The notes under the pieces are model-generated. The model saw nothing but the letters and a program-made list of their open reading frames with translations. It was not told the DNA's origin and ran no database searches. A stretch of 64,000 bases of DNA, from positions 1,364,001 to 1,428,000 of the forward strand of contig NZ_CP100454.1 in NCBI RefSeq assembly GCF_024228315.1, written 5' to 3'. The translations under genes and the position numbers were made by a program. Of this stretch, positions 1 through 8,797 are shown one piece after another. This stretch comes from Halomarina pelagica. GTDB taxonomy: Archaea > Halobacteriota > Halobacteria > Halobacteriales > Haloarculaceae. Position 1 is the first letter of the stretch. Each line of letters starts with the position of its first letter.

Positions 1-795
1 GCCCTCGCCGGTCGGGATCGGCTCGCCCGCGAGGAGCGCCCCGAGGTCGGCGGGCGGGAAGCGCCGCCCGAAGTAGAACGGGCCGAACTCGGCGTAGCGC
101 GAGGAGGAGGGGTCGAATCGCATCTCGTAGAGCAGGTGCTTGATCTCCGTCGGGTCGTCGGCGAAGAGGGTGACGCCCCACTCGTAGTCGTCGAGGCCGA
201 CGCTCCCGGTGATGATCTGCGTGACCTTCCCGGCGTACCCCCGGCCGATGTCGCCGTGGGCGGACATCAGCTCGGCGCGCTCGTCGAACGGGAGGTCGTA
301 CCAGTTGTGGGGCTCCTCGCGGCGCTTGTCCATCGGGTAGAAACAGACGTGCTCGGCGTCGGGGATGGACGGCTCGATGCGCGACCGGATGTAGCGCCGG
401 AGGCCGGGATCGACCGCCTCCGGGCCCTCCTCGAAGTAGGCGCGCGCGGACTCCGAGTAGCCCGAGGCCTCCGTGACCGAGACGTACGAGGAGGTCTGCT
501 CGGTGAAGCGGGCGAGGGCGGTCCGCTCGAAGCGCCGCTCCGCGGTGTCGAGGTGGGCCGTCGTGGGCCGGAGGTGGACGATCAGCAGATCGGCCTTGTG
601 CCCGAGGATCGAGAAGACGGCCGAGCCGCCCTCGTCGGCGTCGGCCAGGTCCTCGTGCGCGCGGAGGTACTCGACGCCCTCCTCGACGGCGCGCTCGCGC
701 GCTTCGTCGCTCGCCGCCTCCCACGCGTCCCAGTCGACGGTTCGGAAGTCGTGGAGGGCGTACCAGCCCTCGTCCGTCCGCGGTGGTTTCGGCAT
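1..795 (-). CDS. HemQ/chlorite dismutase-family heme protein (PitA-like), partial
   Basis: The gene starts at the ATG at 795 and runs off the left edge, so about 265 residues are visible. The protein starts MPKPPRTDEGWYALHDFR. The motif YPMDKRR (about residue 150) matches the catalytic Tyr region of coproheme decarboxylase HemQ. The later MSAHGDIGRGYAG segment resembles the loop with the proximal heme His. HemQ turns coproheme III into heme b. Haloarchaeal members (PitA) are fused to a C-terminal monooxygenase-like domain, which would lie beyond the edge; I cannot see it. It is divergent from pyrH. Family assignment is firm; the exact reaction is inferred. Confidence 0.88.
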   Translation of the reverse strand, partial: MPKPPRTDEGWYALHDFRTVDWDAWEAASDEARERAVEEGVEYLRAHEDLADADEGGSAVFSILGHKADLLIVHLRPTTAHLDTAERRFERTALARFTEQTSSYVSVTEASGYSESARAYFEEGPEAVDPGLRRYIRSRIEPSIPDAEHVCFYPMDKRREEPHNWYDLPFDERAELMSAHGDIGRGYAGKVTQIITGSVGLDDYEWGVTLFADDPTEIKHLLYEMRFDPSSSRYAEFGPFYFGRRFPPADLGALLAGEPIPTGEG

Positions 796-910
796 ACCGG
801 GGGTTGGAACGGCCCCGATAAGGACGTTTGGAGTTTCGGTCGCCGGCGGCGCGTCCGGAGGCGGGAACGCGATCCGTCGCCCCGACGACACGCTCGTCGG
901 CGCTTGACAA

Positions 911-918
911 TTCTTAAG
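911..918 (+). promoter_or_regulatory. TATA box for pyrH
   Basis: TTCTTAAG lies 26-33 bases before the pyrH ATG, the usual distance for a leaderless haloarchaeal transcript. Confidence 0.5.
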
Positions 919-943
919 CGGCCCACCCGGTTACGCCACGGCA

Positions 944-1624
944 ATGAGAGCAGTCGTCTCTATCGGGGGGAGCGTCCTCGTGCCGGAACTCGACGGCGAA
1001 CGGGTCGCGGCCTACGCGGACGTCGTCCGGTCGCTCCTGGGAGCGGGCCACGAACTCGGGCTCGTCGTCGGCGGGGGGCGCGTCGCGCGCGACTACATCC
1101 GAGCGGGGCGCGTCCTCGACGCCAACGAGATGGCGCTCGACCAGCTCGGGATCGGCGTCACGCGCCTGAACGCCCGCCTGCTCATCGCCGCACTCCACGG
1201 ACGGGCCGCGCCCACGCCGCCGGAGACGTACGAGAAGGCGGCCGAGGCGATCTCCCGGGGCGACGTCCCGGTGATGGGCGGGATGGTCCCCGGCCAGACG
1301 ACCGACGCCGTGGCCGCCGCGCTCGCCGAGACGGTCGGCGCGGACCTGCTCGTCTACGCCACGAGCGTCCCCGGCGTCTACAGCGACGACCCGGACGAGC
1401 ACCCCGACGCGATCCACTACGACGAGGTGTCGACCGACGACCTCGTGGACATCATCGCGGAGATCGACATGAGCGCGGGGAGCAACGCGCCGGTCGACCT
1501 GCTGGCCGCGAAGATCATCCAGCGCTCGGGCACGCGGACGCTCGTCCTCGACGGCACGAACCCCGAGGCGGTCCGCTGGGCCATCGCCGACGGCGAACAC
1601 GAGGGGACGGAGGTCGTCCCGTGA
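944..1624 (+). CDS. pyrH: UMP kinase, archaeal type
   Basis: 226 residues, usual for archaeal UMP kinase, an amino-acid-kinase fold enzyme that phosphorylates UMP to UDP in the cytosol. The N-terminus MRAVVSIGGSVLVPEL carries the Gly-Gly-Ser phosphate loop. VVGGGRVARDYI at 41-52 is the second nucleotide-binding loop, and TTDAVAAALAETVGADLLVYAT is conserved in the family. The TATA box supports this ATG. lysS follows 25 bases downstream and is probably cotranscribed. Confidence 0.95.
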   Translation: MRAVVSIGGSVLVPELDGERVAAYADVVRSLLGAGHELGLVVGGGRVARDYIRAGRVLDANEMALDQLGIGVTRLNARLLIAALHGRAAPTPPETYEKAAEAISRGDVPVMGGMVPGQTTDAVAAALAETVGADLLVYATSVPGVYSDDPDEHPDAIHYDEVSTDDLVDIIAEIDMSAGSNAPVDLLAAKIIQRSGTRTLVLDGTNPEAVRWAIADGEHEGTEVVP

Positions 1625-1649
1625 GGGGTGCCGATCGACTCGACGCGAG

Positions 1650-3326
1650 GTGGCGACCGTGAGCGTCGACGACGACGCGCTCGCGGCCGACGACGCCGAG
1701 CGCGGGGAACCCGGCGCGGCCCACCGCGCGTTCTGGGCGGACGCCGTCGCCGACGAGATCGAGGCGCGCGACCCCGAGGAGCCGATCGTGATAAAGGGCG
1801 GCGTCTCCCCCTCGGGCGTCCCCCACATCGGCCACCTGAACGAGGTCATGCGCGGCTACTTCGTCGCGGAGGCGCTCCGCGACCGGGGCCGCGAGGTCAG
1901 ACAGGTGTTCACGAGCGACGACCGCGACCCCCTCCGGGGAGTGCCCCGCACCCTCGCGACCCTCGACTGGGAGGTCGTCTCGCTCGGCGAGACGGAGAAC
2001 CCGGGGGCGCTCGGGCGCAACCTCGGCAAGCCGCTGACGAACGTCCCCGACCCCTTCGGCTGCTGTGACTCCTTCGGCGACCACCAGACGCGGCTGCTCG
2101 GGAAGATGGCGGAGGCGATGGACGTGCCCATCGAAGTCGTCTCGAACACCGACCTCTACGAGCGCGGCGAGTTCGAGGGAGTCACCCGCGAACTGCTCGA
2201 GAAGCGCGACCTCGCGCGCGAGGTGCTCTCTACGTACCAGGAGAAGGTCGACGAGGAGTACGTCCCGTTCAACCCGATCTGCGCCGACTGCGGGAAGATC
2301 ACCGAGGCCGTGACGGGGGTCGACCTCGACGCGGGCACGGTGGACTACGTCTGCGCGGACATCGAGGCGGGCAACCGGACGATCGAGGGGTGCGGCCACG
2401 AGGGGACCGCCACGCTGCGGGAGGGAAAGCTCCCGTGGCGCTTCGAGTGGCCCGCCCAGTGGAAGGTCCTCGGCGTCGACTTCGAGCCGTTCGGGAAGGA
2501 CCACGCCGAGGGGTCCTGGCCCAGCGGTGAGCACGTCGCCCGGACGGTTCTCGACTTCGAGCCGCCGGTCCCGATGGTCTACGAGTGGTTCACCTACAAC
2601 GGGGACGCGCTCTCCTCCTCGAAGGGGACCGTCATCACCGTCGACGAGGTGCTCTCGATGCTCGAGGTCGAGGTGTTCCGCTACTTCTTCACGAAGCCGC
2701 CGAAGCGCGCCCGCGACTTCGACGTGCGCACGCTCGATCAGCTGGTCGACGAGTTCGACCGCTTCGAGGCGATCTACTTCGACGAGGTCGGGGGGACGGA
2801 CCAGGAGCGCGCGATCGCCGAGCGCGCCTACCCCATGACCGTGGACGCGGTCCGCCCGGAGCGCGTGCGCCTGCCCTACACCTTCGCCGCCGTGCTCGGG
2901 ATGACCGACGACGAGGACCTGCGCGAGGCGATGGCCCGCCGCGCCGGGCACGTCCCCGACGACGCGCCCGACCGGGCGGTCGAGGACGCGCTCGCCAGGG
3001 TCGAGAAGGCGCGGACGTGGGCCGAGCGAACCGACAACGAGTACAACTACCGCCTCGCGGAGGACCTCCCCCCGGTCGAGGTGGACGAGGCGACTGCCGC
3101 GGCGCTCGACGCGCTCGCCGCTGAGATCGAGGGGGGCCTGGACGACGGCGAGGACGTCCAGTCGGCCATCTACGAGACGGCCCGCGCCGAGGGCGTCGAG
3201 GTCGGCGACCTCTTCGCGACCGGCTACCGGCTGTTCCTCGACGAGGAGCAGGGACCGCGGCTGGGACCGTTCCTCGCGTCGCTCGAACGCGAGTTCGTCG
3301 TGGGGCGACTGCGCCGCGAGTCCTGA
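1650..3326 (+). CDS. lysS: lysyl-tRNA synthetase, class I
   Basis: 558 residues from a GTG at 1650; a second in-frame GTG at 1659 is an equally possible start. The class I HIGH signature is PHIGHLNEVMRG near residue 60, and the KMSKS-type loop is SSSKGT near 320. NPICADCG suggests a small metal-binding knuckle. Class I LysRS is the archaeal type, replacing the class II enzyme of most bacteria. It attaches lysine to tRNA-Lys. It sits directly after pyrH. Confidence 0.96.
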   Translation: MATVSVDDDALAADDAERGEPGAAHRAFWADAVADEIEARDPEEPIVIKGGVSPSGVPHIGHLNEVMRGYFVAEALRDRGREVRQVFTSDDRDPLRGVPRTLATLDWEVVSLGETENPGALGRNLGKPLTNVPDPFGCCDSFGDHQTRLLGKMAEAMDVPIEVVSNTDLYERGEFEGVTRELLEKRDLAREVLSTYQEKVDEEYVPFNPICADCGKITEAVTGVDLDAGTVDYVCADIEAGNRTIEGCGHEGTATLREGKLPWRFEWPAQWKVLGVDFEPFGKDHAEGSWPSGEHVARTVLDFEPPVPMVYEWFTYNGDALSSSKGTVITVDEVLSMLEVEVFRYFFTKPPKRARDFDVRTLDQLVDEFDRFEAIYFDEVGGTDQERAIAERAYPMTVDAVRPERVRLPYTFAAVLGMTDDEDLREAMARRAGHVPDDAPDRAVEDALARVEKARTWAERTDNEYNYRLAEDLPPVEVDEATAAALDALAAEIEGGLDDGEDVQSAIYETARAEGVEVGDLFATGYRLFLDEEQGPRLGPFLASLEREFVVGRLRRES

Positions 3327-3393
3327 AGTGGGCCGTAGCGGTGCGGTCCCCGGAACCAAACCCTCTTAGGGTGAACGACCCTCTCTGACACCA

Positions 3394-5169
3394 ATGGTCA
3401 GTACGCTGGTACTGGTGGCCACCGGGGTCGTCCTCTACATGCTGGTCGCGATGGCCCTCCGGGCGCGGGGGCTGTTGCCCGACTCCGTCCGCATCTCCGG
3501 TCCCATCACGACGATCCACACGCAGCGGGGGAAGGTGTTGCTCGACCGCCTCGCCCGCCCGAAGCGCCTCTGGCGGGCGTGGGGGAACTTCGGGATCGGC
3601 ATCGCGCTGGTCGTGATGTTCGGATCCTTCTTCGCCGTCCTCTTCGCGGGCATCACCGCGCTCACGAACCCGCAGCCGAGCCCCGTCACCGAGCCGCAGA
3701 ACGTCCTCGTCATCCCCGGGGTCAACGAGTTCCTCCCGCTGTCGGTCGCCCCGGAGATCGTCCTCGGGTTGCTCGTCGGCCTCGTGGTCCACGAGGGGGG
3801 CCACGGCCTGTTCTGCCGCGTCGGCGACATCCGCATCGAGTCGATGGGCCTCGCCCTGCTGACGATCGTCCCGGTCGGCGCGTTCGTCGAACCGGACGAG
3901 GAGTCGCGGAACCGCGCGGACCGCGGGGCGCAGACGCGCATGTTCGCCGCGGGCGTGACGAACAACTTCGCCGTCGCCGTCCTCGCGTTCGCGCTCCTGT
4001 TCGGGCCCGTCGTCGGCTCGATCGCCGTCGCGCCGGGGGCGGCCGTCGGCGACGTCGTCCCGGACTCCCCGGCGGCGGCCGCGGGCATCGAGCGCGGCGA
4101 CCGCATCACCGCGGTGAACGGTCAGCGTGTGGACGGCGCGGCCGAACTCGACGCCGCGATGCTCGACGCCGGGCGGGCCGTGCAGGTCACGGTGGACGGG
4201 GAGCGGCAGGTGACGCTGGAGCGAGACCTCCTGCTCACGCGCACCACGCCGAGCGTCGTCGGCGACCTCGACGCGAGCGGGGGACCGCCGCGGATCGAAG
4301 CGGTGAACGGCCGGTCCGTGAACACAGAGGGCGAGTTCTACGACGCGCTCGCCGAGAGCGCCGTCTCGACGGTCCGAACCACCGGCGGCACGTTCGAGAT
4401 GGTCGGGGGCGCGTACGTCGAGTCGGTGACCCCCGACGGCGCGCTCGCCGAGCACGTCCCGACCGGCGGCGAGCACACGATCATCATCACCCGATTCGCG
4501 GGCGAGCGGGTCGTCACCTACGAGCAGTTGAACGAGGTCCGCCAGCGGACGAGCCCGGGCGACACCGTCTCCGTGCAGGTCTACGTCGACGGCGAGCCGC
4601 GGACCGTGGAGGTGACCCTCGGCCGGACGGAGGGCGTCGAGGGCGGCACGCTCGGGATCGCGCTTCGCCAGGGCACGGGCGGCATCGGCGTCGACGACAC
4701 GGGGATCCAGCCCTACCCGGCCGCCCGGTACCTCGCCGTGCTCTCGCAGGACGGCTGGAGCGTCGGCTCCTTCTTCCAGCGCGTCGCGTTCGCGCTGTTC
4801 CTCCCGTTCGTCGGGGCGGTCGGCGCGCAGGGGCTCACGTACAACTTCGCCGGGTTCGTCGCGCCGATCACCGACTTCTACGTCGTGCAGGGACCGCTGG
4901 CGTTCCTCGGCGGCGGCGTGTTCCTGCTGGCGAACGTCCTCTTCTGGGTGGCGTGGATCAACCTCAACCTCGGGTTCTTCAACTGCATCCCGACGTTCCC
5001 GCTCGACGGCGGCCACATCCTCCGGACGAGCACCGAGTCGGTCGTCTCGCGGCTCCCGCTGCCGAACGGCGGGCGGCGGCGGCTCACGACCGCCATCACG
5101 ACCGTCATCAGCATGACGATGCTCGCCGGGGTCTTCCTGATGGTGTTCGGCCCGCAGCTGCTCACCTGA
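3394..5169 (+). CDS. site-2 protease family membrane metalloprotease with PDZ domains
   Basis: 591 residues. The zinc motif HEGGH (about residue 133) lies in a membrane segment, and the second active-site motif IPTFPLDGGH is near 535. Between them two PDZ-like regions can be read, the first around GDVVPDSPAAAAGIERGDR. This layout matches the large archaeal M50 proteins. The family cuts transmembrane segments of regulatory proteins inside the membrane; the substrate is not evident. A second, smaller M50 protease occurs at 6705. There is a TATA-like CTCTTAGG about 30 bases before the start. Confidence 0.9.
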   Translation: MVSTLVLVATGVVLYMLVAMALRARGLLPDSVRISGPITTIHTQRGKVLLDRLARPKRLWRAWGNFGIGIALVVMFGSFFAVLFAGITALTNPQPSPVTEPQNVLVIPGVNEFLPLSVAPEIVLGLLVGLVVHEGGHGLFCRVGDIRIESMGLALLTIVPVGAFVEPDEESRNRADRGAQTRMFAAGVTNNFAVAVLAFALLFGPVVGSIAVAPGAAVGDVVPDSPAAAAGIERGDRITAVNGQRVDGAAELDAAMLDAGRAVQVTVDGERQVTLERDLLLTRTTPSVVGDLDASGGPPRIEAVNGRSVNTEGEFYDALAESAVSTVRTTGGTFEMVGGAYVESVTPDGALAEHVPTGGEHTIIITRFAGERVVTYEQLNEVRQRTSPGDTVSVQVYVDGEPRTVEVTLGRTEGVEGGTLGIALRQGTGGIGVDDTGIQPYPAARYLAVLSQDGWSVGSFFQRVAFALFLPFVGAVGAQGLTYNFAGFVAPITDFYVVQGPLAFLGGGVFLLANVLFWVAWINLNLGFFNCIPTFPLDGGHILRTSTESVVSRLPLPNGGRRRLTTAITTVISMTMLAGVFLMVFGPQLLT

Positions 5170-5217
5170 GGCGGCGGAGGGGAACCGTAAAGCCCCCGCG
5201 GGAGCGTTGGTTCACGT

Positions 5218-6051
5218 ATGTACACAGTCGCCGTCGTCGGCGAGGAGTCGACGGCGCTCACCGACCGGCTCGCCTCCCGGCTCTCGCGTTCGGGGACCGT
5301 CGCCGTCGTCTCCGCGCTCCCCGAGGACCCCGCCCCGGGGTTCGAGGGCGTCGCCGCGTTCCGCGAGGCGGGCGCGGCCGCGGTCGTCGGACTCGGCCCC
5401 GGCGGATCGACGATCCACGGTCCGCCGCGCAACCTCGAGGAGGCGATCGACGGGCTGGCTCCGGAGCACGAGTACTGCCTGCTCGACGGCGTCGCGGACG
5501 CCCGCCTCCCGACGATCGTCGCGGGAGAGGCGGACGAGAGCGCAACGGACGACGGTGGAGTGGACGAACCGCTCGCGACCGTTTCGCGCGCGGACCGCGC
5601 GGACCTCGACGAACTCGCGGCCGTCATCGAGGGGACGGAGCCGCGGGAGACGCTCGAATCGCTCGTCGCCGAGGCGAAGCGGTCGCCGAGGGCGGAGCGA
5701 TCGGGGGCCGTCGCGACGTTCACCGGTCGGGTGCGCGCGAAGGACAGCGAGGACGACGCCCGGACGGAACTACTGGAGTTCGAGAAGTACGAGGGCGTCG
5801 CCGAGGCGCGAATGGACGAGATCTGCGGGGAGCTAGCGGAGCGCGAGGGCGTCTTCGAGGTGCTGATGCACCACCGGACCGGCGTCGTCCGCGACGGCGA
5901 GGACATCGTCTTCGTCGTCGTGCTCGCGGGCCACCGCGAGGAGGCGTTTCGCACCGTCGAGGACGGCATCAACCGCCTGAAGGACGAGGTCCCGATCTTC
6001 AAACGGGAGGTCACGGTCGACGAGGAGTTCTGGGTCCACGATCGGGAGTGA
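5218..6051 (+). CDS. moaE: MoaE molybdopterin synthase large subunit fused to a MobB-like N-terminal domain
   Basis: 277 residues. The C-terminal part, from about 160, is MoaE: GAVATFTGRVR, then MHHRTGVVRDGED and the active-site lysine region VPIFKREV. MoaE with MoaD puts the dithiolene sulfurs into molybdopterin. The first ~110 residues look like MobB, but the P-loop position reads VVGEESTALTDRL and lacks a GKS/T, so nucleotide binding is doubtful. Haloarchaeal MoaE proteins are often long in this way. No other molybdenum genes lie nearby. Confidence 0.88.
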   Translation: MYTVAVVGEESTALTDRLASRLSRSGTVAVVSALPEDPAPGFEGVAAFREAGAAAVVGLGPGGSTIHGPPRNLEEAIDGLAPEHEYCLLDGVADARLPTIVAGEADESATDDGGVDEPLATVSRADRADLDELAAVIEGTEPRETLESLVAEAKRSPRAERSGAVATFTGRVRAKDSEDDARTELLEFEKYEGVAEARMDEICGELAEREGVFEVLMHHRTGVVRDGEDIVFVVVLAGHREEAFRTVEDGINRLKDEVPIFKREVTVDEEFWVHDRE

Positions 6052-6331
6052 GGCGCGCGCCGACGCGCCCCGGTGCGTCGCCGCCAACGAGAGCGACGGG
6101 TAACCGGCAATATCTACCTTATAATTCCTGCACGTAATATTATATATATATATTCTTTCATTAGGTATTCTAAATAAAACGTTAGATAGGCTCGTAAAAC
6201 GTCTACTCCGAATTCGAGAGTTCGTTAAGGCCGAGCTTTACGCGATTTCACGGCGAATAATCGCGAACCGAGGCTAAGATTCCTCCCGGTATATCACCCC
6301 CTGAACGAAAGCGACTGACGAGGTTCAGCAC
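6052..6331. other. AT-rich intergenic region
   Basis: This stretch is far more AT-rich than its surroundings, with an alternating AT tract around 6136-6151 and further A/T runs to about 6200. A TATA-like GTATATC near 6290 could serve the gene at 6332. CGAATTCG near 6210 is a small palindrome. I see no RNA gene or coding sequence here. Confidence 0.5.
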
Positions 6332-6580
6332 ATGAGCGCAACTGCACCCGCCGAGCACGCGACCACCGAGAGCAAAGAGGACCGCCTCCGCACGTACCTC
6401 CACCGTCGAGCGGCCGACGGCGAGATCTACTTCAAGGGCAAGTTCATCTCCGACGACGTCGGCCTCACGCCGAAGGAGATCGGTGCCCTGATGGTCAAAC
6501 TCCGCGACACCCCCAACGACCTGACCATCGAGAAGTGGTCCTACACGAGCGCCACCACGTGGCGCGTCAGCCTCGCGTAG
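6332..6580 (+). CDS. small haloarchaeal protein, winged-helix-like (DUF7123-like)
   Basis: 82 residues, beginning MSATAPAEHATTESKEDRL. The central KGKFISDDVGLTPKEIGALM reads like a helix-turn-helix, and the end EKWSYTSATTWRVSLA like a wing. I recall similar short proteins across Halobacteria (DUF7123); the number is from memory. A DNA-binding role is possible but unproven. It lies alone behind a long AT-rich upstream region, suggesting its own regulated promoter. Confidence 0.75.
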   Translation: MSATAPAEHATTESKEDRLRTYLHRRAADGEIYFKGKFISDDVGLTPKEIGALMVKLRDTPNDLTIEKWSYTSATTWRVSLA

Positions 6581-6672
6581 GCGTCGCACGCCGGCTCGGT
6601 CAGGGAACCGCAAGCGCAACGCACGAGAACGGCACACACCGACGCCCCGCGCCCGCGACGCCGGACAGGGGC

Positions 6673-6678
6673 TTTATA
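6673..6678 (+). promoter_or_regulatory. TATA box
   Basis: TTTATA within gcTTTATAcc, 27-32 bases before the ATG at 6705, fitting a leaderless transcript. Confidence 0.6.
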
Positions 6679-6704
6679 CCCACGGCACCCCTCGTTTCAC
6701 CTCG

Positions 6705-7850
6705 ATGGACGACGTCGACGAACCAGTAGGCGGTCCGCCCGTCGAACGGTTCCGGTCGGTGTTTCGCGTCGTCGAGGTGCGACGCGACGACGACGACACG
6801 CTGTTCTACTTCGGCGAACCGACCGTCGCCCCGGACGTGCTCGAACGACACGTCTGGCCGCTGTTCCGCGACCGCGGCTACGAGGTCCGCCTCACCACCG
6901 TCACCGACAGCGAGACCGACCCGATAACCGGGGTCGAGGTGAAGGACCGTCGGACGGCCCTCGTCGCCACGCCGCACTCCTCGGGGATCGACGGCGTCCC
7001 GTGGCTCAACATCGCCTTCGCGCTACTGACCGTCGTGACCACGCTCTTCGCGGGCCTCGAGTGGTACGGCTACGACGTGAGCCTGGGCGATCCGCGAACG
7101 CTGCTGCGGGCGTGGCCGTTCGCCATCGCCGTTCTCGGCGTCCTCGGCGTCCACGAACTCGGTCACTACGTGATGAGCCGCTACTACCGCGTGAACGCGA
7201 GCCTCCCCTACTTCATCCCCATCCCGACCATCTTCGGGACGATGGGCGCGGTCATCAAGATGGACGGCCGCATCCCCGATCGGAAGGCGCTGTTCGACAT
7301 CGGCGTCGCCGGCCCGCTCGCCGGGCTGGCGGCTGCCGTCGTCGTCACCGCCGTCGGGCTCCACCTCGATCCGGTCCCGGCGGGCCCCATCTTCCAGATC
7401 GACTCGCTGAACTACCCGCCGCTCATCCGGTTCATCGCGGCGCTGACGGGGCGACCGTTGAGCTACGCCGGGGAGCTGCGCGTCAACCCGGTCGTCGTCG
7501 GCGGGTGGGTCGGCATGTTCGTCACCTTCCTCAACCTCCTGCCCGTCGGCCAGCTCGATGGCGGGCACCTCGTGCGCGCGATGCTCGGCGAGCGCCAGGA
7601 GACCGTCGCGGCGCTCGTCCCCGCCGGGCTGTTCGGGCTCGGCGCGTACCTGCTCCTCGTCCGGCACGAGGCGCTACAGGCCATCTCGCTGTGGTTTCTC
7701 TGGGGGGTCATCGCCATGGGCCTCGCGTACGCCGGCCCGGCCCACCCCGTCCACGACGACGGACTCGACCGCAAGCGCATGGTCGTCGGCGTCGTCACGT
7801 TCGTCCTCGGCCTGCTCTGTTTCACGCCGGTCCCGTTCCGGTTCGTGTAG
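6705..7850 (+). CDS. site-2 protease (M50) membrane metalloprotease
   Basis: 381 residues. A soluble N-terminal domain of about 100 residues is followed by at least six membrane segments. The zinc motif HELGH is near 149, followed by the conserved PYFIPIPTIFGTMGAVIKM. The second motif LLPVGQLDGGH is near 283. No PDZ domain is present, unlike the enzyme at 3394. Its stop is one base from the stop of thiL on the other strand. Role: intramembrane cleavage; substrate unknown. Confidence 0.93.
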   Translation: MDDVDEPVGGPPVERFRSVFRVVEVRRDDDDTLFYFGEPTVAPDVLERHVWPLFRDRGYEVRLTTVTDSETDPITGVEVKDRRTALVATPHSSGIDGVPWLNIAFALLTVVTTLFAGLEWYGYDVSLGDPRTLLRAWPFAIAVLGVLGVHELGHYVMSRYYRVNASLPYFIPIPTIFGTMGAVIKMDGRIPDRKALFDIGVAGPLAGLAAAVVVTAVGLHLDPVPAGPIFQIDSLNYPPLIRFIAALTGRPLSYAGELRVNPVVVGGWVGMFVTFLNLLPVGQLDGGHLVRAMLGERQETVAALVPAGLFGLGAYLLLVRHEALQAISLWFLWGVIAMGLAYAGPAHPVHDDGLDRKRMVVGVVTFVLGLLCFTPVPFRFV

Positions 7851-7851
7851 A

Positions 7852-8721
7852 CTAGTTGTGCGTGAACCCCCGGTCCGGGAGCACCTCGCCGTCGAGGACC
7901 ACCCCCTCGCTCGCGTCCGTGACGGTCCCGATCGCGGAGACCGGCGTCGGCGACGCCTCGCGGGCCGCGCCGGGGTCGTCCGTGGTGAACACGAGTTCGA
8001 AGTCCTCCCCGAAGTAGATCGCGAGGTCGCGCTCGTCGTCCGGGCCGTCAGCGACGTCGCGGACGCTCCCGTCGACGGGGAGGGCGTCGTACCCGACCTC
8101 GAACCCGCAGTCGCTCGCCGCGGAGAGCTGGTGGAGCGACCGGGCGAGACCGTCGCTCGAGTCCATCATCGCGCCCGCGTGGGGCGCGATCGCCCGTCCG
8201 GCGGCGACCCGCGGCGAGAACCGGAAGAGGTCGTTCGCGCGCTCGGGGTCGTCGGGGAAGAGGCGGACCGCCGCCCCGCTGCGCCCGAGCGTGCCCGTCA
8301 CGCAGACCGTCTCGCCGGGCGTCGCCCCGGAGCGGCGGACGGGGGTCGCCGTCTCGCCGAGCGCGGTGGTGGCGACGGTGAACTCCTCGTGACCGTCGAG
8401 GTCGCCGCCGACGTACTCCGCGCCGGCGTCGTCGCAGACGTCGCGCGCGCCCCGGAGGAACGCGGAGAGTGCCTCGGGGTCGAACTCGGGAGCGCCGTAG
8501 ACGGCGACGGCCGCGGTCGCCCGGGCACCCATCGCCGCCACGTCGGAGAGCGACGCGCCGACGGCGCGCCAGCCGGCGGTGTAGCGGGTCGTCCCGTCGG
8601 GGAAGTCGGTCGTCTCGTGGAGCATGTCGGTCGTGATCACGAGCGAGTCGACGACCGCGGCGTCGTCGCCTGCGGCGGGGAGCGTCTCGTCGATGAGCGC
8701 GAGCGCGGCGCGTTCGTCCAT
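7852..8721 (-). CDS. thiL: thiamine-monophosphate kinase
   Basis: 289 residues from the ATG at 8721. The start MDERAALALIDETLPAAGDDAAV carries the GDD motif of ThiL. VGASLSDVAAMGA and MMDSSDGLARSLHQL are the conserved Mg-ATP and substrate segments, and YFGEDFELV is typical of the C-terminus. ThiL phosphorylates thiamine monophosphate to the diphosphate cofactor. The reading frame stays open upstream, but that extension lacks family character, so the internal ATG is chosen. Confidence 0.94.
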   Translation of the reverse strand: MDERAALALIDETLPAAGDDAAVVDSLVITTDMLHETTDFPDGTTRYTAGWRAVGASLSDVAAMGARATAAVAVYGAPEFDPEALSAFLRGARDVCDDAGAEYVGGDLDGHEEFTVATTALGETATPVRRSGATPGETVCVTGTLGRSGAAVRLFPDDPERANDLFRFSPRVAAGRAIAPHAGAMMDSSDGLARSLHQLSAASDCGFEVGYDALPVDGSVRDVADGPDDERDLAIYFGEDFELVFTTDDPGAAREASPTPVSAIGTVTDASEGVVLDGEVLPDRGFTHN

Positions 8722-8797
8722 GTCACCGGTACTCGTCGGGGGGCGAAAACGCGTTCCGGTTCGGTGGCTTGAATAAGCGTTCCCCCGCGATGGAGGT

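Noticed and set aside
2689-5016. 775-codon open frame on the minus strand opposite lysS and the first M50 protease
   Set aside because: It mirrors two well-supported genes and its translation is a low-complexity Arg/Glu/Asp mix, as expected opposite high-GC codons.
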